Assembly: GCF_013410035.1 (NCBI RefSeq)
Contig: NZ_JACCBW010000002.1
Span: forward strand, 62,001 to 126,000
Length of the DNA: 64,000 bases
Origin: Nocardioides cavernae
GTDB lineage: Bacteria; Actinomycetota; Actinomycetes; Propionibacteriales; Nocardioidaceae
Reading direction: 5' to 3'
Shown: positions 54,139 through 61,244 of the stretch, piece by piece
Numbering within the stretch: the stretch's first letter is position 1
How the letters are laid out: every line of letters begins with the position of its first letter
The notes under the pieces: generated by a model
What the model was told of the DNA's origin: nothing
Databases searched by the model: none
Seen by the model: only the letters and a program-made list of their open reading frames with translations
Made by a program: the position numbers and the translations under genes

Positions 54139-56150
54139 TGGACACCCTCCTGGGAGTGGGTGGGTCGCGGTCGGACCGGCAGCCGCCGGGCCCACAGCCA
54201 GGTGCCGTGGGCGCGGATGAGGGCGCTGCCGCGCAGCGCCGCGCCGAGGGTGCGTCGCAGGGGCACGTCGCTGCGGACGCCGGTCAGGCTGGCGCTGAAC
54301 GGAGCGGCGGCGCCGTCCTCGTGGCCGCGGAGGGTCACCGCGACGTGGAGGCGGTCGGTCGGGATCGGGACCGCGATGTCGTAGGTCCCGTCGACGCCGT
54401 GGAAGGGCGAGACGTACATCGCCTTGTCGGTGCGGGCGCGGCCCTGGGCGTCGGGGTGCACGAGGTAGGCGTGCCGGTCGCCGTAGGTGTTGTGCACCTC
54501 GACCACGACGCCCGCATGACGGGCGTCGTCGTCGAAGCACCAGAAGACGCTGATCGGGTTGAAGGCGTAGCCGAGCGACCGGGGCTGGGCGGCCATCAGG
54601 ATCGTCCCGCCGCCGGCACCGAGGTGCACGTCGTGCTGGGCGAGGAAGTCCTCGACGTTCTCGCGCAGGCTGAGCCCGGGCGAGCCGAGGTGGTCGCGCG
54701 ACTCGAAGCGGGCGAGTCGGCCGTGGTCGGGGAGGTCGTCGACGTCGACGAGCCACAGGGTCGACGCGTGCTCGAACGTCCGGGAGAACGGGGAGCGCCG
54801 CGTGTGCCGGATGCGCGTCTCGAAGCGGCCCGGGCGGGGCAGCTCGCGGGTCGTCCGCGTCCACGGGAGGCCGAGGTGGGTCGCCGCGGCGAGCCCGGAG
54901 CGCGCACCGTCCTCGTGGAAGCCCCAGCCGTGGTACGCCCCGGCGAAGGCGATCCGGGCGGTGTTGATCTCCGGCAGGCGGCGCGAGGCGGCGACGGACC
55001 CCGGCGTGTAGAGCGGGTGCTCGTACTCCATCCGGTCGATCACCGTCGCGGGGTCGACGAGGTCGTCGCCGCCGAGGGTGACGAGGTAGTGGGTGTCGGT
55101 GGGCAGCCGCTGCAGGCGGGTGAGGTCGTACGTCACGGTGACCGCGCCGTTGTCCTCGGCAGGGCGGTGGAAGTTCCACGACGCCCGCGCGTCGACCGCC
55201 GTCGGCAGCAGCGAGGCGTCGGTGTGCAGCAGCGCGGGGTTGCTGCTGTAGGGAAGCGCCGAGAGGACCTCGCGCTGCAGGTCGGACGGCTGCTCGAGCA
55301 TCGCCAGCGCCTGCGCGGGGTGGGTGGCGACCACCACGGAGTCGTACGCCGACGTGGCCCCGCTCCCGTCGGTGACCTCGACGCGGTCGGCGAGCTCGCG
55401 GACGGAGGTGACCTTGGTGTCGAGGCGTAGGTCCTGCAGCCCCGCGGCGACCTTGGCGACGTAGGTGCCCGAGCCGCCCGTGACCGTGCGCCACTGCGGG
55501 GAGCCGAACACCCCGAGCATCCCGTGGTGCTCGAGGAACGTGAAGAGGTAGCGGGCGGGGTAGTCGAGGGAGGTCGCCGGGTCGCACGACCAGACGGCCG
55601 CGACCAGGGGCTCCATGAAGTGGCGGACGAAGCCGGGTGTGAAGCCGCCGTCGCGGAGGAAGTCGCGCAGGGTCTGGTCGTCGGCCTGGGCGGTGGGCTG
55701 CTCGACGGTCTGGTCGTCCCCGCCGGCCAGCAGGGCGCGGGCGCGGCGGTGGAAGCGGGGGATCTCCAGCAGCATCCGCCAGTGCCCGCGCGAGGTGAGC
55801 GAGGAGCGCTGGGCGAAGAGGCCGCGCGGGCCCAGCGCGCCGGCGTACTCCACGCCCGTGCCCGCGTCGCTCACCGACAGCGACATCTCGGAGGGCTGCG
55901 TCGCGACGCCGAGCTCGGCGAACAGGCGCAGGAGCGTGGGGTAGGTCCGCCGGTTGTGGACGATGAAGCCGGTGTCGATCGCCAGCTCGCCGTCGGGCGT
56001 GTCCACGCGGTGCGTGTCGGCGTGGCCGCCGAGGCGGGCGTCGGCCTCGTAGAGCGTCACCTGCGCCGTGCGCGAGGCGATCCAGGCAGCCGTCAACCCC
56101 GCAACGCCCGAGCCGATGACGGCGACCGTGCGTTGCGGGGTCTGGGTCAC
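54135..56150 (-). CDS. Fusion: FAD-dependent oxidoreductase + DUF1365 domain
   Basis: 671 aa from a GTG overlapping the rskA stop. Residues 1-~435 are an amine-oxidase-like FAD domain (VIGSGVAGLTAAWIAS; GGHADTHRV; FAGAYHGWGFHEDG). From ~443 the sequence is DUF1365 (RIRHTRRSPFSRTFEHAS; RSLGYAFNPISVFWCF). In M. tuberculosis these are two genes (Rv0449c and Rv0448c). The oxidoreductase probably reduces the 10-methylene product of the methyltransferases to a 10-methyl chain. The fused form is unusual and argues that the two proteins work together. Confidence 0.88.
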   Translation of the reverse strand: MTQTPQRTVAVIGSGVAGLTAAWIASRTAQVTLYEADARLGGHADTHRVDTPDGELAIDTGFIVHNRRTYPTLLRLFAELGVATQPSEMSLSVSDAGTGVEYAGALGPRGLFAQRSSLTSRGHWRMLLEIPRFHRRARALLAGGDDQTVEQPTAQADDQTLRDFLRDGGFTPGFVRHFMEPLVAAVWSCDPATSLDYPARYLFTFLEHHGMLGVFGSPQWRTVTGGSGTYVAKVAAGLQDLRLDTKVTSVRELADRVEVTDGSGATSAYDSVVVATHPAQALAMLEQPSDLQREVLSALPYSSNPALLHTDASLLPTAVDARASWNFHRPAEDNGAVTVTYDLTRLQRLPTDTHYLVTLGGDDLVDPATVIDRMEYEHPLYTPGSVAASRRLPEINTARIAFAGAYHGWGFHEDGARSGLAAATHLGLPWTRTTRELPRPGRFETRIRHTRRSPFSRTFEHASTLWLVDVDDLPDHGRLARFESRDHLGSPGLSLRENVEDFLAQHDVHLGAGGGTILMAAQPRSLGYAFNPISVFWCFDDDARHAGVVVEVHNTYGDRHAYLVHPDAQGRARTDKAMYVSPFHGVDGTYDIAVPIPTDRLHVAVTLRGHEDGAAAPFSASLTGVRSDVPLRRTLGAALRGSALIRAHGTWLWARRLPVRPRPTHSQEGVQ

Positions 56151-56890
56151 GCCGCCTCCGTGAGGTCGAACAACGCGATCGGGTCCGAGGTGGGCTGCTT
56201 CGAACCGCCGTCGGGCTCGACCGTGATGCCGACCGCGGCGGCGTCGGCCGCGGAGCCGTCGAGGACCAGGGTCTGGTCGGCCTCGTCGGGCATCAGCCCG
56301 GCCGAGGTGAAGGCGCCGTCGGGGGACATGAGCCACAGCTCGTAGTCCTTGCCGTCGGGTGCCGCGACCATGTCCTCGGTGCTGATGACGGCGCGGTCGT
56401 GCGACTTCGAGCGGGTGACCGTGGCACGGCCGGCCTCGCCGAGGTCGAGGAAGACCTCCTGGGCGTCGTCGGCCTGCAGCACCTGCTCCGCGGCGGTGAG
56501 CCGCTTGACGTCGTCCTCACCGGCCCAGGGCTGGACGATCAGCGCGCCGATCCCGACGAGGACCGCGAGTGCCGCCGCGACCAGAAAGGGCATCCAGGCC
56601 CGCCGGCCCGCCCGGTGCTCGTGGGTGGCACGGGGCGCGGGTGCACGGACCTCGGGAGGCAGGGGGCGCACCTGGGAGATGCCGGCGAGGACGGACTCGC
56701 GCAGGGCGGCGGGCGGCGCGACGGCGGTGTCCTCGGCCAGCAGGGCTGCGGTCTCGCGCAGCTCGGCGACCTCGGCACGGCAGTCCTCGCACTCGGCCAG
56801 GTGCTGCTCGAAACGGGCTCGCTCCAGCTCGTCCACCGCGTCGACGGCGTAGGCGCCAGTGAGCTTGTGCACGTCGCTCGTGTCGCTCAT
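56147..56890 (-). CDS. rskA: Anti-sigma-K factor RskA
   Basis: 247 aa. A cytoplasmic zinc-binding ZAS motif (HLAECEDC: His-x3-Cys-x2-Cys), a transmembrane helix (PFLVAAALAVLVGIGALIV) and an extracytoplasmic RskA domain (YELWLMSPDGAFTSAGLM; VTRSKSHDRAVI). Overlaps sigK by ATGA. Regulated proteolysis of this protein would free the sigma factor. Confidence 0.9.
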   Translation of the reverse strand: MSDTSDVHKLTGAYAVDAVDELERARFEQHLAECEDCRAEVAELRETAALLAEDTAVAPPAALRESVLAGISQVRPLPPEVRAPAPRATHEHRAGRRAWMPFLVAAALAVLVGIGALIVQPWAGEDDVKRLTAAEQVLQADDAQEVFLDLGEAGRATVTRSKSHDRAVISTEDMVAAPDGKDYELWLMSPDGAFTSAGLMPDEADQTLVLDGSAADAAAVGITVEPDGGSKQPTSDPIALFDLTEAA

Positions 56891-57492
56891 GACGCAACTC
56901 CCATCAGGTCTCGCAGGCGGATCAAGCCGTCGCGTATTCGTGTCTTCGCCGTGCCCAACGGGACATCGAGCAGGGTGGCGACCTCGGTGTGCGTGTAGCC
57001 ACCGAAGTAGGTGAGCTCGACGGCCTGTCGCTGGACGTCGGTCAGGGTGGAGACCGCGTTGCGCACGCGTTGGGCGTCCAGGGAGGCGTGGGCCTCCTCG
57101 GAGGTCTGGTCGTGCTCCGTCGGCGCCGACTCGCGGTTCCAGGTCTGGTCGCGGGTGGTCGCCGCCTCGACCGAGCGGACCCGGTCGACGGCCTTGCGGT
57201 GGACGATGGTGAGGAGCCACCCGGCCGCGCTGCCGCGCTCGGGGTCGTACCGGGTGCTCGAGCGCCAGGCGTCGAGGTAGGCCTCCTGGGTGACCTCCTC
57301 GGCGTGCGCCGGGTTGCGCACGACGCGCAGCGCCAGGCCGTACGCCCGGGCCGAGGTCGCGTCGTAGAAGGCCGCGAAGGCGGCCTCGTCACCCAGGCCG
57401 GCCCGGTGGAGCAGGGCCGCCAGGTCAGGGGCATCGCCCGCGGACGGGGCGCCCTGGGGCGCCCCGTCCGGTACGGGCCTCACGTGGTCCAC
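56887..57492 (-). CDS. sigK: ECF sigma factor SigK
   Basis: 201 aa from a GTG at 57492. Region 2 (VRNPAHAEEVTQEAYLDAWR; GWLLTIVHRKAVDRVR) and region 4 (VELTYFGGYTHTEVATLLDV) match the SigK subgroup. It is directly followed by rskA and preceded 34 nt away by a fasciclin lipoprotein gene, the known regulon partner of mycobacterial SigK (MPT70/MPT83). No own promoter is visible in the 34 nt, so it is transcribed from the fasciclin promoter. Confidence 0.9.
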   Translation of the reverse strand: MDHVRPVPDGAPQGAPSAGDAPDLAALLHRAGLGDEAAFAAFYDATSARAYGLALRVVRNPAHAEEVTQEAYLDAWRSSTRYDPERGSAAGWLLTIVHRKAVDRVRSVEAATTRDQTWNRESAPTEHDQTSEEAHASLDAQRVRNAVSTLTDVQRQAVELTYFGGYTHTEVATLLDVPLGTAKTRIRDGLIRLRDLMGVAS

Positions 57493-57526
57493 GTCAGCAT
57501 CTTCTCAGTGAGTCGCCGGGGGCGGA

Positions 57527-58201
57527 TCACATCTGGGGCATCATGACCTGGTCGATGAGGTAGACCGTGGCGTTGGCGGTCTGCACGTTGCCGCACACCA
57601 CCGTGGCGCCCTCGGCCGTGAAGTCCTCGCCCGAGCCCTCGACGGTGATCATGTCGCCGGCCAGGGTCTCGTGCTCACCCGCGACGGCGTCCGGGCCGAG
57701 ACGACCCTCGACCACGTGGTGCGTCAGCACGGTGGTGAGCGCCTCCTTGTCCTTCAGCAGGGCGTTGAGGTCCTTCTTCGGGATGGCGGCGAAGGCGTCG
57801 TTGATCGGCGCGAAGACGGTGATCTCCGGGGCGGAGTTCAGGGTGTCCACGAGGCCGGCCTCGCCGACCGCGGTCACCAGGGTGGAGAGCAGCGGGTTGT
57901 TCGACGCGGCGGTGGCGACCGGGTCGTCGGCCATGCCCTCGACGGAGCCCTCACCGGAGGTGGGGACCTGCGAGCACGCGGCACCGAACGGCGCGTCGGC
58001 CGCGGGGGAGGCGTCGTCGGAGGGCGACTCGGACTCCATCGGCGACTCGGACTCCATGGGGGCCTCGGAGGTCTCGGAGGTGGTGGCGTCCGAGGCGGTG
58101 CTGTCCGTGTCGCTCTCGCTGCCACAGGCAGCCAGGCTCATGGAGGCGGTCAGCGCCAGGGCGGCGATGCCGAGGGAGCGGGTGCGGAGCTTGGTGTTCA
58201 T
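57527..58201 (-). CDS. Fasciclin-domain lipoprotein (MPT83/MPT70-like)
   Basis: 224 aa. Lipoprotein signal with lipobox SLAAC, a Ser/Glu/Asp-rich linker (with a repeated PMESES), then one fasciclin domain (NNPLLSTLVTAVGEAGLV; ITVFAPINDAFAAIP; VLTHHVVEG). It is likely a surface adhesion or stress protein, equivalent to mycobacterial SigK targets. The promoter at 58262-58289 and a short GC-rich hairpin in the leader precede it. Confidence 0.92.
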   Translation of the reverse strand: MNTKLRTRSLGIAALALTASMSLAACGSESDTDSTASDATTSETSEAPMESESPMESESPSDDASPAADAPFGAACSQVPTSGEGSVEGMADDPVATAASNNPLLSTLVTAVGEAGLVDTLNSAPEITVFAPINDAFAAIPKKDLNALLKDKEALTTVLTHHVVEGRLGPDAVAGEHETLAGDMITVEGSGEDFTAEGATVVCGNVQTANATVYLIDQVMMPQM

Positions 58202-58261
58202 GTCGGTGCCTTTCGACTTGGTGGCCATTGAGTGGGCCCCGGAGGGCCCGCTGTCAGGAGG

Positions 58262-58289
58262 TGTTCGGAGCCCCTCGGGGGCTGGATGG
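58262..58289 (-). promoter_or_regulatory. SigK-type promoter of the fasciclin-sigK operon
   Basis: Read on the minus strand: CCATCC (58289-58284), a 16-bp spacer, CGAACA (58267-58262), then a ~54-nt leader. The same elements recur upstream of the molybdopterin gene. The -35 CCATCC and CGAA-type -10 agree with the consensus reported for mycobacterial SigK (recalled, not checked). The spacer itself is a 6-3-6 inverted repeat (AGCCCC/GGGGCT). Confidence 0.75.
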
Positions 58290-58329
58290 GTGATTCCGGA
58301 AAAAACTTTGGACAAACCTCGGACACGCC

Positions 58330-59871
58330 TCAGCCGACGTTGACGGAGATCTCCTGGACGCCGCTGGAGCCCTCGGGGAACGGGGTCATCCGGACGTCGG
58401 TCTGGACGTCGCCGTCCTTGTTGGTCGCGCGGCAGGCGATGAAGTGCTGGCCGGGCTCGGCGTCCCACTCGAAGTACCACTGGCGCCAGTAGTCGTCGGT
58501 GACCTGCGGGCCGAGCTCGGCCGGCTTCCAGGCCTCGCCGTCGATGCGGACCTCGACCTTCTCGATGCCGACGCCCTGCGCCCAGGCGATGCCTCCGACG
58601 ACGACCGTGCCGGCGTCGCTGTCGGACAGCGGCTTGGGGGTGTCGATCCGGCTGGAGATCTTGATGGGGGCGTCGGTGGCCCAGTCCCGCTCGGTCCAGT
58701 ACGCCTGCTCGGCGTCGTAGGTCGTCAGGGTCATCCGGGTGATCCACTTGCACGCGCTGACGAACCCGTAGAGCCCGGGCACGACCATGCGCGCCGGGAA
58801 GCCGTTCTCGCGCGGCAGCGGACCGCCGTTCATCCCGATGGCGATCATCGCGTCGCGGCCGTCCAGTGCCACGCCGAGCGGCGTGGAGATGGTCATGCCG
58901 TCGACGTCGGTCGACAGGATCTGGTCGGCCTTCGTCGAGTCGATCCCGGCCCTGGCGAGCACGTCCGCCAGCGGCACGCCGAGCCAGCGGGCGCCGCCGA
59001 CGTAGGGGCCGCCCACCTCGTTGGACACGCAGGTCAGCGTGATGTCTCGCTCGACCGTGGTCATCGCGGAGAGGTCGTCGAAGGTGAGGGTGACCTCCTG
59101 GTCGACGTCACCGTCGATGGTGAGCGTCCAGGAGTCGACGTCGACGGCGGGCACGGTCAGGCGCGTGTCCACCCGGTAGAACTCGCCGGTGGGGGTGCGC
59201 AGCGGCGTGATGCCCGGGAACCGCTCCTCCAGGCCGGTCGGGAAGGACGACGCGGGGTCGGTGGCGACCGGGAGGGCGACGTCGGTCCCGCCGAGGCGGT
59301 ACGACGTCACCCACCGGCCCAGACCGCCCATGGCCACGGCGGCGGCAGCGAGCCCGCCGGAGGCGACCAGCACGCCCCGGCGGGAGGGGCCGTCGCTCCC
59401 CTGCGACGACGGCCCCGGGCTGCCCCCGTCGACACGGTGCAGCCACCAGAGGGAGGCTGTGGCCACGACCGCGGCGACGAGGGCAGGTACGAGGTCCAGC
59501 GGCCCGGAGCCGGGACGCAGGACGGCGAGGACGCCCGCCACGCCGGCGAGGCCGACGAGGACGAGCAGGCCGACGGTCTCGAGGCGCGCGGCGACGATGC
59601 CGGCGACGGCTGCGAGGAGCAGGACGACCAGGGTGACCGACCCGACGAGGATGATCTTGTCGGCCGTCCCGAACTGCCGGATCGCCCACTCCTTCAGCGG
59701 CGTCGGCGTGAGGTCGATGACGGTCGAGCCGACGGCGAGCACCGGGGAGGCGGCCGGGACGGTCAGCGCTGCCACGAGGTGCGCGGCCGCGAGGCCGACG
59801 ACGGTGGCGAGCACGCCGTACGCCGCGTGGCGCAGGGTGCGCGGGCGCGAGGACTGCTCCGGGGTCTGCAT
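58330..59871 (-). CDS. Membrane-anchored molybdopterin oxidoreductase (YedY/sulfite-oxidase-like)
   Basis: 513 aa from ATG 59871. Four N-terminal transmembrane helices (~residues 15-143) and an RR-containing segment (PSRRGVLVASGG) are followed by a sulfite-oxidase-fold domain. The molybdenum-binding Cys281 is in TLTCVSNEVGG. The C-terminal Ig-like dimer domain is present. It may repair or reduce oxidised envelope substrates. A SigK-type promoter ends 6 nt before its ATG, predicting a leaderless transcript. Confidence 0.88.
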   Translation of the reverse strand: MQTPEQSSRPRTLRHAAYGVLATVVGLAAAHLVAALTVPAASPVLAVGSTVIDLTPTPLKEWAIRQFGTADKIILVGSVTLVVLLLAAVAGIVAARLETVGLLVLVGLAGVAGVLAVLRPGSGPLDLVPALVAAVVATASLWWLHRVDGGSPGPSSQGSDGPSRRGVLVASGGLAAAAVAMGGLGRWVTSYRLGGTDVALPVATDPASSFPTGLEERFPGITPLRTPTGEFYRVDTRLTVPAVDVDSWTLTIDGDVDQEVTLTFDDLSAMTTVERDITLTCVSNEVGGPYVGGARWLGVPLADVLARAGIDSTKADQILSTDVDGMTISTPLGVALDGRDAMIAIGMNGGPLPRENGFPARMVVPGLYGFVSACKWITRMTLTTYDAEQAYWTERDWATDAPIKISSRIDTPKPLSDSDAGTVVVGGIAWAQGVGIEKVEVRIDGEAWKPAELGPQVTDDYWRQWYFEWDAEPGQHFIACRATNKDGDVQTDVRMTPFPEGSSGVQEISVNVG

Positions 59872-59877
59872 GGCGGG

Positions 59878-59906
59878 TGTTCGGAGCGGCACCCGGGGGC
59901 GGATGG
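59878..59906 (-). promoter_or_regulatory. SigK-type promoter of the molybdopterin oxidoreductase gene
   Basis: Minus strand: CCATCC (59906-59901), 17-bp spacer, CGAACA (59883-59878), followed 6 nt later by the ATG. It shares GCTCCGAACACC with the fasciclin promoter. The elements end 21 nt from the divergent enoyl-CoA hydratase start. Confidence 0.75.
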
Positions 59907-59927
59907 GGGTGCGGCAGGATGACCGCC

Positions 59928-60698
59928 ATGACCGACGCCACAGCCGGCACCGCTCCGGAGCTCGTCCACTACGCCGTGTCCGACGCCGTCGCGACGATCA
60001 CCCTCGACAGCCCGGCCAACCGCAACGCCCTCAGCAGGCAGCTCGTGACCGAGCTGGTCGCCCACCTCGAGCGCGCCGGCGACGACGGCGCCGCGCGCGT
60101 GGTGCTGGTGCAGAGCTCGAGCAAGGTCTTCTGCTCGGGGGCGGACCTCGCCGAGGCGTCCACCGAGGGCATGGAGGTCGGTGCGCGCCGCATCGTCGAC
60201 CTGCAGCGGCTGATCGCCACGCTCGACAAGCCGGTCGTCACCAAGAACCTCGGCGCCGTCCGTGCCGGCGGGATCGGCATCGTCGCGGCGGCCGACATCG
60301 CCGTCAGTGCCGAGGACGCCACGTTCGCCCTCACCGAGGTCAAGCTCGGGCTGGCGGCCGCGATCATCAGCCTGACGGTCCACCACCGGATGAGCCCGCG
60401 CGCCGCCGCCCTCACCACGCTCGGGGGCGAGGTGTTCACGGGTGCCGAGGCGGCGGCGTACGGCCTCGTCACCACGGCGGTGCCCGCCGAGGACCTCGAC
60501 GACGAGGTGGCCACGATCTGCGCGAGCCTGGCCACCGGTGCCGCCCAGGGCCTGAGGGAGTCCAAGCGCATCCTCAACCGCGACCTCGTCGCCCGCATCG
60601 ACGCGCTCGGCGAGGAGATGGCCACGACCAGCGCCCGGCTCTTCGCCTCCGACGAGGCGCGCGAGGCGATGACCGCCTTCCTGTCGCGGCGGAAGTAG
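59928..60698 (+). CDS. Enoyl-CoA hydratase/isomerase family protein
   Basis: 256 aa from the ATG at 59928 (AGGA ribosome site nearby; an ATG at 59919 is possible). Crotonase fold with oxyanion segments VFCSGADLAEAS and KNLGAVRAGGIGIVAAADI. Hydrates enoyl-CoA or acts as a related crotonase. Divergent from the SigK-type target, whose promoter lies within its upstream region. Confidence 0.88.
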   Translation: MTDATAGTAPELVHYAVSDAVATITLDSPANRNALSRQLVTELVAHLERAGDDGAARVVLVQSSSKVFCSGADLAEASTEGMEVGARRIVDLQRLIATLDKPVVTKNLGAVRAGGIGIVAAADIAVSAEDATFALTEVKLGLAAAIISLTVHHRMSPRAAALTTLGGEVFTGAEAAAYGLVTTAVPAEDLDDEVATICASLATGAAQGLRESKRILNRDLVARIDALGEEMATTSARLFASDEAREAMTAFLSRRK

Positions 60699-60707
60699 GG
60701 CGCGAGC

Positions 60708-61142
60708 GTGGGCACGGGCCTCGGCCACCCGGAGCCGTGGCTGCTCGCGATCGCGGGCGCGCACCTCGGCTTCCAGCTCACCGTGCGCCTCGTGGTCTAC
60801 CCGGCGCTGGCCGAGGTCGGGCCGGACGGGTGGCACGACGCCCACGCGCGGCACTCGCGGCGCATCGCGCCCCTCGTCGCCGTGCTCTACCCGTGCCTGC
60901 TCGCGGCGCTGGTGTGGGCGCTGGCGGCCCGGCCGGAGACAGTGGGGGCGTGGGTGGCGGCCGTCGGCGGCGGGGTGGCGATGGCGGCGACGGCGGCGTC
61001 CGCGGCACCCACGCACGGCCGGCTCGGCCGCGCCGCGGCGTCCGAGCGCGGCGCCCTGCTGCACGCGCTCGCGCGCGCCGACCGGGTGCGTACGGCCGGC
61101 GCGGCGCTCTGCCTGGCCGGTGCGGTGCTGCTCGCAGCGTGA
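60708..61142 (+). CDS. Small four-helix membrane protein, unknown
   Basis: 144 aa from a GTG 10 nt after the hydratase gene. Four hydrophobic helices; AHLGFQLTVRLVVYPALAEV and HSRRIAPLVAVLYP resemble DUF1772-type small membrane proteins, but I am not certain. Likely co-transcribed with the hydratase gene. Confidence 0.65.
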   Translation: MGTGLGHPEPWLLAIAGAHLGFQLTVRLVVYPALAEVGPDGWHDAHARHSRRIAPLVAVLYPCLLAALVWALAARPETVGAWVAAVGGGVAMAATAASAAPTHGRLGRAAASERGALLHALARADRVRTAGAALCLAGAVLLAA

Positions 61143-61244
61143 GCGGATCGCCGGTAACTCGGCGGTCGTCGGTGCCCGCGGCTACGCTTGACGGTCTGCC
61201 CGGACGGGTGGGCAGGTGGTGACCGGGGGGACGAGGAGCAGGGT

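Noticed and set aside
61143-61244. Rifamycin-associated element upstream of helD
   Set aside because: I looked for the GGGGCTTGCAAC-type dyad in the short upstream gap and did not find it.
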